Positions 1-7,932 of a stretch of 12,337 nucleotides of DNA are shown piece by piece; the stretch's first letter is position 1, and every line of letters begins with the position of its first letter. The translations under genes were made by a program, and so were the position numbers. The stretch is taken from the NCBI GenBank assembly GCA_029935135.1, contig JAOZKX010000026.1:1-12337 (forward strand), read 5' to 3'. This stretch comes from Desulfocapsa sp. Lineage in GTDB: Bacteria; Desulfobacterota; Desulfobulbia; Desulfobulbales; Desulfocapsaceae. A model generated the notes under the pieces. It made no database searches. It saw nothing but the letters and a program-made list of their open reading frames with translations, and was not told the origin of the DNA.

Positions 1-651
1 GAGGATACCGTCCAGTCGTTGTCTGATCTTCAGGGAATTCTGATAGGGTTCAATGTGAATATCGGAGGCGTTGTCCCGTACTGCCTGGGAAAACATAAGG
101 TTGACCAGTTTAATAACTGGAGAATCACTGGTGTCATCGAGTAAATCACCCGTATCTTCAATTTCTGAAAAAAGTGCCTCCGGATCGTCCTCATCAATAT
201 CATGCATCACCTCTTCGGCCGTATTCTGGGTCATGTCGTAGGCGAAGTTGATGGCTGAAATAATAGAATTTTGCGGGTAGAGCACGGGGCGGGCGTCATC
301 CCATCCGAGAATGCGGCGGAGGTTGTCCAGGGGTTGAAAATTGAAGGGGTCGTTAATGGCAATATAGATGTCGTCGCGAAGGGCAATCGGCATCATAAGA
401 TGTTTTTTGAGAAAACCGATGGGAACATCTGCGGTAAAATCAGCAAGAATCTCAGAGGGAAGAGAGATAGAATGCTCCATATTCAGAACTTCACCCAGTT
501 TTTCTAACAGGTCAATTTCATCAACCGCTTCCTGGCGTACAAGAATACGGAGCAGATTTCCCCCTTTGTCCTGTTGTGCAGCAAGGGCTTTGTGCAGGAC
601 ATCTTCCGGGATACCAAGTTTTTCAATAAAAAAGTTTTCTGACGGTTGCAT
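1..651 (-). CDS. gspE: T2SS assembly ATPase GspE, N-terminal part (partial)
   Basis: This is the start of the cytoplasmic hexameric ATPase that powers pseudopilus assembly. Only the first 217 codons are inside the window, and the frame stays open to base 1. Residues 1-120 resemble the GspE/MshE N-terminal domain that docks on GspL. An acidic linker follows (about 150-173). Residues 175-217 match the start of the second N-terminal (N2) domain, including DSPVIKLVNLMF and the signature ASDIHIEP at 195-202. The Walker A, Walker B and tetracysteine zinc motifs would lie outside the window. ATG at 651 is preceded by AAGGGA about 4 bases upstream. The gene lies 74 bp after the gspD stop, a looser join than most others here. 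That gap shows no convincing promoter or terminator. PilB-type ATPases share this domain layout, but the position directly after gspD makes GspE the better call. Confidence 0.93.
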   Translation of the reverse strand, partial: MQPSENFFIEKLGIPEDVLHKALAAQQDKGGNLLRILVRQEAVDEIDLLEKLGEVLNMEHSISLPSEILADFTADVPIGFLKKHLMMPIALRDDIYIAINDPFNFQPLDNLRRILGWDDARPVLYPQNSIISAINFAYDMTQNTAEEVMHDIDEDDPEALFSEIEDTGDLLDDTSDSPVIKLVNLMFSQAVRDNASDIHIEPYQNSLKIRQRLDGIL

Positions 652-725
652 GGTTCCCTTAGAGCTTTGCGGTATGGGGGCTACTGTTTGTGGTGCTCAT
701 GGATCGTCTCTTTGGCAAGATTAGT

Positions 726-3032
726 CTATTCAGTGTCTTCAATATAGGGCCATGTGTCCTGTTTCAGGAGAAGTCGATCAATATTTTTCCGGCACAGGAT
801 AAGTATGTTTGATTCTGCGGGGCCAACTCCTTTGGTCTCCCCGTTTTTACTCTCTACTCCATTTGCTATAACCTGCTGGTAGTATTTGATGGCCTCCTCA
901 GGATTTCCTTCCCGTTCGCAGATAGTCCCCATATTCATCAGGGCGTATGGTGAGTTCGGGTTGATTTCCAGGGCTTCGGAGAAATAGTCCTTCGCTTCAT
1001 CATATTCCTCAAGCTGGAGTTTCTGAAATCCCATATCGGCAAGCGCCATGGAGTGACCTAGATTGATCTGTTTGTGCAGTTGCTCTTTGACTCTGGGCAT
1101 AACCGCATCGAGCTGGTCTTCTTTGGTCAGAGTTACCCGGGCCATATCGGCAGGATTTTTGATAATATGCGGGGTGATAAAGATAAACATATTTGTTTTC
1201 AGGTGGTTGGTGCTGTTTGTTTTAAATAACCAGCCCACAAGGGGGAGGTCGCCCAGCAGTGGGACTTTCCATTCACCCTCAGTGGCATCATGGCCAATAA
1301 TTCCCCCAATGACGATGGTCTCCCCATCCTGGACGAGTACGGTCGTTTCTGCTGTTCGTTTGTAGGTGGTAGGTGTTGTCCCTCCTACCCCCAGTGACTT
1401 GACCTTGCTGACCTCGGTCGTTATTTCCAGACGCAGGGTGTCGGCCTGATTGATTTGTGGGGTGATGGAGAGTTTCGTGGCCACATCCTTGTATTTGTAG
1501 CTTTCGTAACCTCGTTCTGAAGTATCTGCCGTATTGGCTGTATCCAGATAGGGTATGTTTTCACCCACGCTGATTTCAGCTTTTTTATTGTCGGTGGTCA
1601 GAATCTGCGGAGTGGCTATGATATTGATACTGGAGTCACTCTTATGGGCCTTAAGGACGGCACCAATACTGGGAAAGGTTATGCCTCCAATCTCAATCCC
1701 TTTTTTTAGTACACCCAGAGTAAATCCACTGCCAACTGCAGCATCTGCTATGTCCAAGGATGTGCCTACGGCATCAGTGGCGGCAAAACCCTTCTCTCCG
1801 CCCCATCCTGAAAGGACTGCCCCGGTATCATCTGAAAAGAGACCGCCGCCAATCCATTTGACGCCAACTTCAAAAGAAGCATCTGTGTCCACCTCCATAA
1901 TCAGGGCTTCCAGGTAAACCATCCGCCTTGGGATATCCAGTTTTTTGATCACATTGTTTAGTACCTTAAATTCTGTCCTGGAGGCGGTGATGATAAGGGA
2001 GTTTGTCTCTTCATCCGGCATGATCTTGACACTGGTGGAAATGGAAGGAGCTTTCTTAGGGCCCTTGCCACCTGCTGCCTGCTGTTGTCCGGGAAGGCTG
2101 GTGAGGACGGCAGCCAGCTCTTTTGCCCGGGCATGCTGCAGATAGACCACCTGAATGTTCCCCTCATCCTGTTCGGATTCCGTATCCAGCATGGCAATAA
2201 GACGTTTTACGCGGAGAATATCGCCTGGTCCGGCAAGCAGGATCAGGGCATTGATACGATCATAGGGGACGACTTTTATTCCCGTAGAGATAATAGCGCC
2301 TTTTTTTGGGGCGGCAGATCGCTGGAAAATAGTATTGATGGTGCTGGCCATGGTGCTGGCGGTAGCATTCTGCAGGGGGATGACTTCCAGTTCGTCACTG
2401 GAATAATCCACATCAAGGGACTCGATGATGGAGAGGAGTTTTTGAATGTTAGACAGTGTATCTGTCACAATCAGCATTCCTGACTGGGTATGGGCTATAA
2501 CCACTGAGGTCTTTGATACCAGAGGGGCGAGCACCTTTTTCATTTCGCCAGGGGTTGTGTGGACAAGGGGAATCAACTGGGTGACTATCTTGTCCTCCGG
2601 ACGGGAGCTTTTTCCGTGGAAAAGGGTTTCTATATTTTCGGTTCGGGCCCGAACGGAGGGCATAATTTTGATCATTGCCCCTGCCGGAATGGTGGTAAAG
2701 CCATTTACAGAGAGGACAGATTCAAAGACATGATATGCTTCTGTCTCCGATATTTTGGTGGGAGAGATAATGGAAACATTTCCCTTTACGGTTTTATCGA
2801 TAATGAAGTTTTTTCCAGTCAGCTCACTGATGTATTTGATAAAGAGGCGGATATCCACATTGTCAAAATCAATGGTGATAAAGCGTTGGGCTTTTTCTTT
2901 ATTCTGTGCTGCAGGTTGTTTTTTTGCACTAAAGGCCTGCGTAGAGGGAATGATCAGCAGGAGAGTGCAGAAAAAAAGCAGAAGAAAGGATCTGGAATTC
3001 TCAGATACAGTTTTCAGGTGAAGGGCGTTCAT
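726..3032 (-). CDS. gspD: T2SS secretin GspD with C-terminal TPR extension
   Basis: GspD forms the outer-membrane channel through which folded substrates leave the periplasm. The 768-residue precursor starts with a signal peptide (hydrophobic core about 16-30, likely cut near TQA at 31-33). N0 spans about 50-125, and the N1-N3 ring domains lie at about 150-208, 215-284 and 293-367. N3 carries a Gly/Lys-rich insert near 315-328. The secretin beta-barrel core runs from about 370 to 627. It includes the hallmark VPLLGDLPLVGWLF at 590-603 and ends with a MFIFITPHII-type strand. After the core, where many secretins have a pilotin-binding S domain, there are two TPR-like helix pairs (about 662-695 and 696-729) and a charged tail. 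ATG overlaps the gspC stop by 4 bp (ATGA), with AGGA 9 bases upstream. No lipobox is seen; the Cys at 22 lies inside the hydrophobic core. Confidence 0.97.
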   Translation of the reverse strand: MNALHLKTVSENSRSFLLLFFCTLLLIIPSTQAFSAKKQPAAQNKEKAQRFITIDFDNVDIRLFIKYISELTGKNFIIDKTVKGNVSIISPTKISETEAYHVFESVLSVNGFTTIPAGAMIKIMPSVRARTENIETLFHGKSSRPEDKIVTQLIPLVHTTPGEMKKVLAPLVSKTSVVIAHTQSGMLIVTDTLSNIQKLLSIIESLDVDYSSDELEVIPLQNATASTMASTINTIFQRSAAPKKGAIISTGIKVVPYDRINALILLAGPGDILRVKRLIAMLDTESEQDEGNIQVVYLQHARAKELAAVLTSLPGQQQAAGGKGPKKAPSISTSVKIMPDEETNSLIITASRTEFKVLNNVIKKLDIPRRMVYLEALIMEVDTDASFEVGVKWIGGGLFSDDTGAVLSGWGGEKGFAATDAVGTSLDIADAAVGSGFTLGVLKKGIEIGGITFPSIGAVLKAHKSDSSINIIATPQILTTDNKKAEISVGENIPYLDTANTADTSERGYESYKYKDVATKLSITPQINQADTLRLEITTEVSKVKSLGVGGTTPTTYKRTAETTVLVQDGETIVIGGIIGHDATEGEWKVPLLGDLPLVGWLFKTNSTNHLKTNMFIFITPHIIKNPADMARVTLTKEDQLDAVMPRVKEQLHKQINLGHSMALADMGFQKLQLEEYDEAKDYFSEALEINPNSPYALMNMGTICEREGNPEEAIKYYQQVIANGVESKNGETKGVGPAESNILILCRKNIDRLLLKQDTWPYIEDTE

Positions 3033-3733
3033 TTGTCGTTTTCCTGTTTTTTAGGTCTTTTAAAAGTCATTTTTCTGGAACTGGATTTTCTGGAAATGGG
3101 TGGGGTTTTCTTGGCTTCCAGTTCATCTTCAGGGATATTGATATGTTTTGCCATAAGATCCGCAAGTGTGGCAGCCTCATTTTTCCCTCCCCCTTTTGTC
3201 TTGATGGACTTTGGCTCCAGCATCAGCAGCACTTCATCTTTTCCATCAATGGTGAGAATAACCTTTCCCCGTTCCACCTGTTTGATAAGGGCAGGGCCGA
3301 TGGCGTCTCCATTATAGTAAATATCCTGGCTTTTCGCCTTCTTATCCAGGATGATAGCACGCTGTGTGTCACCTTCGCCACTGATGGTGCCAAGGAGGAT
3401 CAGGTCAAGAGTTGTTGTGTTCAGCACCGGTTCTGCTTTCGGGGCTTGTTTTGCCTCTTTTTTTGGTGTGCCGAAGAGCTCTCGTTTAACGATGAGTGAA
3501 TAGTCCCTGCCACTCTTCTGTACCTGTTTACTGGTTTTTTTAGTCACAGCAGGGGCGGCTTTCTTTGTTTTTTCTGCTGCTGCCGGTTTTTCATCTTCTG
3601 TCACCACAGTCTGTTCTATTTCCTCTGTTGCCTGCAGCTTTTCCGCAACTGTCCGGTAGAGCAATTCAACGCTGCCAACAGCGAGGAGTGTCGCCAGAAT
3701 AAAAGAAAAAATGATGGAAAAACGACTTGTCAT
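3029..3733 (-). CDS. gspC: T2SS inner-membrane linker GspC, without PDZ domain
   Basis: GspC connects the inner-membrane platform to the N0 domain of the GspD secretin. The 234-residue protein has a short cytoplasmic N-terminus and one membrane helix (about 7-27). An Ala/Lys/Glu-rich periplasmic linker follows (about 33-75). The homology-region (HR) domain lies at about 80-174, beginning with the RELFG motif and containing the strand pattern LDLILLGTISG and RAIILD typical of the family. It ends in a strongly basic tail (about 205-234) and not in the PDZ or coiled-coil domain found in many GspC proteins. The start codon lies 10 bp after the gspN stop, with no strong Shine-Dalgarno sequence, so it may depend on coupling. 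The stop overlaps the gspD start. Identity rests on the HR domain and the position directly before gspD. Confidence 0.9.
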   Translation of the reverse strand: MTSRFSIIFSFILATLLAVGSVELLYRTVAEKLQATEEIEQTVVTEDEKPAAAEKTKKAAPAVTKKTSKQVQKSGRDYSLIVKRELFGTPKKEAKQAPKAEPVLNTTTLDLILLGTISGEGDTQRAIILDKKAKSQDIYYNGDAIGPALIKQVERGKVILTIDGKDEVLLMLEPKSIKTKGGGKNEAATLADLMAKHINIPEDELEAKKTPPISRKSSSRKMTFKRPKKQENDK

Positions 3734-3743
3734 ATGTTTCGTG

Positions 3744-4634
3744 TCAGGAGTCGAAGTGAAATTTTGGTTTCTGTACTGTCCCTTCTAAAAGGAAGGGAAG
3801 ACTACTGCGTTTACCCTGTTTTTTCAGCTGAATAATCATATTCTGTGCATATTTACTCTTCTTCAGCAGGGGAGCTAAGGGCTCCATCTTCCCTCTAAAT
3901 GAAAAGGTGGACTGGGGAAGGGCCGGGAGCATTCCCACACTACCGGAAAAACTTCCGGTCAGTTCTTTACCGTTAAAGGTTCCGTTGGTAAATTTTAACT
4001 CGTTTTTTTGCAGGACAAAGTCAGATTCCATTTTTTGCAGATCAATTTTTTTCAATGATAAGATCGGTTCAAGAAGCTGAAAGTCCCCTTTTTCAATTGT
4101 AATATTCCCCTTACCGGTGGCCTGGTATTGGGTATCTTTCCATTCGCCTTGATAGCTGCCGTTTATCTGGCAATAGCCGCTGATTTTTCGATTCATAATC
4201 TGATGCAGGAAAGGGGCTTTGGCAAGATTGAAATTTTCAATCTGAATGTTTTCAAGACTGAATTTTGTCTTTTTCGCATCTCGCAGCAGAGTAAGGGAAT
4301 GCTGCCCTTCCGCACTGTCTATCTCAACAAGAAAGCGGGTTGTCAGGGCAACGGGAGTTGATTTGATTTTTGCCTGATCGATGAAAAAAAGCTCTCTGGC
4401 CTCTTCTCCAGCAGATTGGAAACGAATCTCCTTGGCCGTCAGTCCCAGAGGAAAGCTGTAGCTCAGCTCTTTTATGGAGCAACTGGTGTCGGGCAGCAGT
4501 CCTTCCAGAGAGGATTCACAGTAGTCTTTGAAAGATTCTGTTGGAAACCGGTAGTAGAGAAGAGCTGCAGTTAATGATCCTGTGTAGAACAGGAGTGTAA
4601 AGAGGAGGACAATCTTATTTCTCAGGAGTGTCAT
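3744..4634 (-). CDS. gspN: T2SS accessory protein GspN (AsmA-like)
   Basis: This 296-residue protein fits the GspN type described from Leptospira and deltaproteobacteria. It has one N-terminal membrane helix (about 7-27) and then a long, beta-rich periplasmic region resembling AsmA/DUF-type repeats. Patterns such as SYSFPLGLTAKEIRF (about 59-73), KGNITIEKGDFQL (about 175-187) and a final LLEGTVQKPKF element (282-292) are typical of this fold. Its exact role in secretion is not settled. The position between gspM and gspC matches its usual place. ATG shares one base with the gspM stop (TAATG) and has GGGAG about 9 bases upstream. Three Cys residues (39, 52, 155) lie in the periplasmic part. Naming relies on fold pattern, size and position more than on a sharp motif. 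Confidence 0.82.
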   Translation of the reverse strand: MTLLRNKIVLLFTLLFYTGSLTAALLYYRFPTESFKDYCESSLEGLLPDTSCSIKELSYSFPLGLTAKEIRFQSAGEEARELFFIDQAKIKSTPVALTTRFLVEIDSAEGQHSLTLLRDAKKTKFSLENIQIENFNLAKAPFLHQIMNRKISGYCQINGSYQGEWKDTQYQATGKGNITIEKGDFQLLEPILSLKKIDLQKMESDFVLQKNELKFTNGTFNGKELTGSFSGSVGMLPALPQSTFSFRGKMEPLAPLLKKSKYAQNMIIQLKKQGKRSSLPFLLEGTVQKPKFHFDS

Positions 4635-5218
4635 TACGCGTCTCTCCCTATGAAGGTGATGACCTGGATAACAGCATTGAGTGAGCCCTGTTTTTTTCCC
4701 TGCTCCTGAATGGATATCCGGTTGATAAAAACTGCTTTTTCTGTTGATTCAACACCTTTTAGAAAGGCAACGAGCTCTTTTAAGGTGAGATCCTGGAGTT
4801 TCATATCCACCCGTGACTCCAGGAGCAGGCCTTCCCCCTCCACCTTACTGGGTTTCATATACTTGATTTTCTGTTTTGTTTTTGCGGCAGTGGCCTGCTT
4901 TTCAATAAAAGAAAAGAGGGTAAAATTCTTTGCTCGTTTGGCGATCCGTTCCTGGATATCACCGGATTTTTGTTGCTGCAGTTGATACTCCTTTTGCAAT
5001 GTATGCATCTGCTGCAGTTCGGCCTCTTTTTTGAGCAGAGACTTTTGCAGCTTTTGTCTGGAGTTGAGGATGGGAGTAAAGACAAATTGAAAAAAGAGCA
5101 GGATAGAGACCGTGGCAGCAAGGCCGCTGACCATGATTTTTTCCCTTTTAGCCATCTGTTGCCAGCCAATTTTCCGAACAAGGGTCTGGGGCACTGCGGA
5201 GAGTTTTGATAGGTTCAT
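4634..5218 (-). CDS. gspM: T2SS inner-membrane protein GspM
   Basis: GspM partners GspL in the inner-membrane platform and stabilises it. The 194-residue protein has a cytoplasmic basic N-terminus (about 1-27), one membrane helix (about 28-50), a coiled-coil stretch rich in Gln, Lys and Leu (about 53-95), and a C-terminal ferredoxin-like domain (about 100-194) of beta-alpha-beta pattern. GspM is poorly conserved in sequence, so identification depends on this architecture and on lying directly after gspL. The start overlaps the gspL stop by four bases (ATGA) and has a good GGAGAGG ribosome-binding site 7 bases upstream. The length is near the usual size for the family. Confidence 0.9.
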   Translation of the reverse strand: MNLSKLSAVPQTLVRKIGWQQMAKREKIMVSGLAATVSILLFFQFVFTPILNSRQKLQKSLLKKEAELQQMHTLQKEYQLQQQKSGDIQERIAKRAKNFTLFSFIEKQATAAKTKQKIKYMKPSKVEGEGLLLESRVDMKLQDLTLKELVAFLKGVESTEKAVFINRISIQEQGKKQGSLNAVIQVITFIGRDA

Positions 5219-6729
5219 GGCAGTGCCTCTCCCGGACTGAGCTTCAGCTCAAAGCGGACCGTGTTGTCTTTTGGGTTCATGTTGGCAGAGCTGATGGTAA
5301 CATTGGTGAACAGTTGTGATTTTTCCAGCTCCTTTTTCATACTGTCCACTGTGTTAAAAGTATCTGTGATTCCCATCAGTCGCAGGCCATCGATTTCATA
5401 AATCATACGAGTCAAGCGGATCTCAATGGACTTTGGAATGCGACTGGAGAGTTCATGGAGAATATCAAGGGATGTGTATGGCAGCGTTACACCGCCACCG
5501 TCAGCAGAAGAAAACTGGGCATCTTTGACTGCAATTTGCAGCTGTTGTACCGGGTCTACAATACGTTTGCTGTCGGGAAGCGTTTCTCTGAAAACAGCAT
5601 GGATATCGGTGACCAGTTTAGCCCGTTGCTGTTTGAGATTACTGGTATCATAGACAAGGTAGCCCAAAAAAAGAAAAACCATTGCCAGCAGTGGAATAGA
5701 GATGATTTTTCCCAGTTGTAGGTAGTTTGAGAGGTCATTTTTGGAAGAAAATTCATCTTTGCTGAAATTAAAGCTTTCTTTGATATTTTTTTCCTGAAGA
5801 CCGAGGCTGAGACATGCGGTCAAAAAAGAAGCGTGCTTTTCTGTCTCTTCTGAGAGATCGGGGGGGAGCGGAAGCAAGCCTGCTCGGCCGCAGATCAGGC
5901 ACGGAGTATCAAAAGATGCATCGAGCCAGGTACTTGCCGATTCTGCATTTGCGACGCTGCCGTCAATATAGATGGGAATCTGTTCAGCAGCATGTAGAAG
6001 CGGGAGGGAGGCCAGGGTCTGTTTGACAGAGAGGGCAAGTTCACGAAAGGATTCTGCGCTGTGTTTGACGCCATGGGTTGTCAGGTGACCAGTCGTTTCA
6101 TCCTCGGTCAGGGCGATTGTCTGCTCACTGTCAAAGAGAAAGGGTTTAAAGATAAGCGGACGTACCAACTGCAGTCTGTCTGCAGAAAAGAGATAGAGTG
6201 CTGCTGTTTCCAGGCGGAGATCAAGAAAGATAAATTCTTCCGGTGGGTGACCATTCTTCTGGATCTCAGCAATGGTGGCAAGGCCTGAGAGTGCAATGGC
6301 TTCCGGGAAAATTTCCTTGTCGGTCAGGGCAGTGTAATATTCATCAAGGACTGCCCGCTCAATCATGGCAGCGATTACGGATGCCGTTCCGTTCTCCTCA
6401 CTGTTTATCATTGCATCGATGACAACATCTGCACTGGAGCTGATCATGTCATTTTCCAGTTCCAGAGGGAGTATTTTTTCGACGGCTTTCTTTTCAGAAA
6501 AGGGCAGTGTCAGATTTTGAAAGGAAAAAAAGGAGGCACCCAAAGAGATGATGCAGCGGCAATTAGCACAGTTCAGGGTGGTGACCATTTCTGTGATCAC
6601 CTCTTCTGCGCCCTTCCCGTTAACAATAATAGCGGCGGATGCAACAATCTCCCGGTTTTTGTCCTCGTCAAGGAGGACAGCCGTCAGCAGATCGGGTTGC
6701 AGATCTATGGAGAGGAGTTGTTGGGCCAT
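5215..6729 (-). CDS. gspL: T2SS inner-membrane platform protein GspL
   Basis: GspL recruits the GspE ATPase through its cytoplasmic domain and pairs with GspM in the membrane. The 504-residue protein has an actin-like (PilM/ASKHA-fold) cytoplasmic domain at about 1-310. It opens with LLSIDLQPDLLTAVLL and has a second beta-hairpin, FIFLDLRLETAALYLF (167-182). A charged linker follows, then one membrane helix (about 342-360), a short coiled coil (about 361-405) and a PilN-like ferredoxin periplasmic domain (about 415-504). The N-terminal beta strand right after the ATG supports this start. Oddly, there is no Shine-Dalgarno sequence: the leader is AU-rich (TTTATAAATATGTAA). The gene follows a 102-bp gap after gspK, the widest gap between gspG and the start of gspE, so its expression may be set separately. 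It is a full-length, intact gene. Confidence 0.93.
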   Translation of the reverse strand: MAQQLLSIDLQPDLLTAVLLDEDKNREIVASAAIIVNGKGAEEVITEMVTTLNCANCRCIISLGASFFSFQNLTLPFSEKKAVEKILPLELENDMISSSADVVIDAMINSEENGTASVIAAMIERAVLDEYYTALTDKEIFPEAIALSGLATIAEIQKNGHPPEEFIFLDLRLETAALYLFSADRLQLVRPLIFKPFLFDSEQTIALTEDETTGHLTTHGVKHSAESFRELALSVKQTLASLPLLHAAEQIPIYIDGSVANAESASTWLDASFDTPCLICGRAGLLPLPPDLSEETEKHASFLTACLSLGLQEKNIKESFNFSKDEFSSKNDLSNYLQLGKIISIPLLAMVFLFLGYLVYDTSNLKQQRAKLVTDIHAVFRETLPDSKRIVDPVQQLQIAVKDAQFSSADGGGVTLPYTSLDILHELSSRIPKSIEIRLTRMIYEIDGLRLMGITDTFNTVDSMKKELEKSQLFTNVTISSANMNPKDNTVRFELKLSPGEALP

Positions 6730-6763
6730 TTACATATTTATAAAGAAGGTAGCAGATACGGGT

Positions 6764-6789
6764 AAAAAAAGTCAAGCCATTGACTTGAC
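6764..6789 (-). terminator. Hairpin plus T-run between gspK and gspL
   Basis: On the minus strand GTCAAG and CTTGAC form a 6-bp stem with a 7-base loop, followed directly by seven T. An overlapping alternative pairs AAGTCAA with TTGACTT (7 bp, 4-base loop). This looks like a weak intrinsic terminator or attenuator about 40 bases after the gspK stop. The stem is short and AT-rich, so it may only reduce read-through into gspL-E. Confidence 0.35.
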
Positions 6790-6792
6790 ACT

Positions 6793-6821
6793 ACTATTCA
6801 CTATTGCCTGCCTGCTGTCAA
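6793..6821 (-). promoter_or_regulatory. Possible internal promoter before gspL
   Basis: On the minus strand TTGACA (6816-6821) is followed after 17 bases by AATAGT (6793-6798), giving a perfect -35 and a 4/6 match to the -10 box. A start site would fall near 6786, inside the upstream arm of the hairpin at 6764-6789. A transcript begun here would therefore lack most of the 6-bp stem and might escape the terminator. AATAGT occurs a second time 7 bases upstream. This is a sequence match only. Confidence 0.33.
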
Positions 6822-6831
6822 CTTGCAACTG

Positions 6832-7932
6832 TTAATCACTGTCCCAGCGCAGAGTATTTAGTTCTGTATCGGAGCGCTCCACTGTCGCCGTGATTGTTTT
6901 TTGTTGTTCTTCAAGGGTTGCCATTGCTTCAATGGTAAAGAAATTTGAAGAAGTTGTTATAAGATCTTGTTGTAATTCGATATCACCAGGAAATGAAGGA
7001 ACATTTTTATACCACTGACTATTTTCCAATAGGGCGCTGTTGTTTTCGTCCTCCCGGAATTCGACCATTACCTCAGCAGCTTCTTTGGTCATGGCCTCAT
7101 GCAGTGCCTGCAGCAGCAGGACATCTGCTGTGTTGATGTTGATTGTGCCGTTGTCACCCAGGGGAGTGAGAAGAGGTGCAAGGGCGGGGATATCTTCCGT
7201 ACCATAGAGAAGTTCTTCCGTTATTCCTTTTACCAAAAGGAGTTCCTCGATGGATTCAATGGGACCATTTTTACAGGAATAGGGAGGGTTCAAGGAGTGG
7301 TAATAGTTGTCTTCTGCTCCATATTCTTCTTCCCCGTCCCCGTCTTCACTGTCCAGCCAGTCGATAAGGGAGTCGATGATTCCCCTGGCCTTCCCATCTT
7401 CCAGGAGAAAAGGCTCTGCCCGCAGAAGGCGCCAGAGTATATTGCGGATGTCTTTCACCCGTTGCAGTGGATCTGCTGTTGCGGCTGGTGCTGCATTTGC
7501 TGCATTTGTTACCTTTGTTGTATTTGCCGTGTTTGCTGTATTGGCAGTGTTCGTTTGGGCATTGTTTTGCGATCCATCCGCAACAGGGATCATTGCATTG
7601 ACCTGGAACTTTCCTCCTTCGTCATATATGGAAACCTCTATTTCACCATATTCAAAAAGAGTGGAAAGGTCTTCTTCCCCTAAGAGAGCCCATGAATCCA
7701 GAGCCGAATCAAATATGTTTTCCTGCTGGTCTTCAATGAGGATCTCCCGGGCAATGGTGATCCCTGCTTCTGCCATAACCGCGAGTCTGGTGCTACTCCT
7801 GAGACTTGCGGAGACAATGTAATGGTCCCGCATTTCCTTGCTGAATTGCAGGGTTATGACGGCAAGCACACTGACCAGGCTGACAACCAGGAGCAGGGCC
7901 ATACCCTTGTTATTGTTGAGTGGTCTGCTCAT
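6832..7932 (-). CDS. gspK: T2SS minor pseudopilin GspK
   Basis: GspK is the large pseudopilin at the tip of the pseudopilus, in complex with GspI and GspJ. The 366-residue prepilin has a 10-residue leader ending NNNKG, cut by prepilin peptidase before MALLLVVSLVSV. Mature position 5 is Leu and not Glu, as is usual for GspK. Then come the first alpha-beta part (about 40-120), the inserted all-alpha domain (about 155-290) with helix-hairpin-helix-like segments such as GTININTADVLLLQAL (262-277), and closing beta strands (about 325-365). Acidic residues at 194-208 may bind metal. A low-complexity Asn-Thr-Ala insert sits at 123-151. ATG shares one base with the gspJ stop (TGATG), and there is no clear ribosome-binding site, so coupling to gspJ is likely. 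Confidence 0.95.
   Translation of the reverse strand: MSRPLNNNKGMALLLVVSLVSVLAVITLQFSKEMRDHYIVSASLRSSTRLAVMAEAGITIAREILIEDQQENIFDSALDSWALLGEEDLSTLFEYGEIEVSIYDEGGKFQVNAMIPVADGSQNNAQTNTANTANTANTTKVTNAANAAPAATADPLQRVKDIRNILWRLLRAEPFLLEDGKARGIIDSLIDWLDSEDGDGEEEYGAEDNYYHSLNPPYSCKNGPIESIEELLLVKGITEELLYGTEDIPALAPLLTPLGDNGTININTADVLLLQALHEAMTKEAAEVMVEFREDENNSALLENSQWYKNVPSFPGDIELQQDLITTSSNFFTIEAMATLEEQQKTITATVERSDTELNTLRWDSD
7489..7551 (-). repeat. 9-bp tandem repeat inside gspK (Asn-Thr-Ala units)
   Basis: Seven consecutive 9-bp units encode NTA, NTA, NTA, NTT, KVT, NAA and NAA (residues 128-148 of GspK). The units differ mainly at synonymous or single positions (for example AACACTGCC, AATACAGCA, AACACGGCA), so the array has diverged since it formed. 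It lies at the junction between the first pseudopilin lobe and the inserted alpha domain, and probably forms a flexible loop. Confidence 0.8.

Noticed and set aside
659..700. A 13-codon mini-ORF (ATG AGC ACC ... TAA) ending 7 bases before the gspE start.
   Set aside because: It could couple translation into gspE, but it has no clear ribosome-binding site or leader-peptide composition and may be chance. Not annotated as a gene.
2559..3317. The longest plus-strand ORF (252 codons), across the gspD-gspC junction.
   Set aside because: It lies antisense to two well-supported genes, shows no domain or membrane logic, and spans their overlap by chance.
7099..7683. A plus-strand ORF with a striking cysteine-rich run that looks like a metal-binding protein.
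   Set aside because: It is the antisense of the gspK Asn-Thr-Ala/Ala repeat region; GCA- and ACA-rich codons read backwards give TGC/TGT. It has no ribosome-binding site and overlaps a clear gene.
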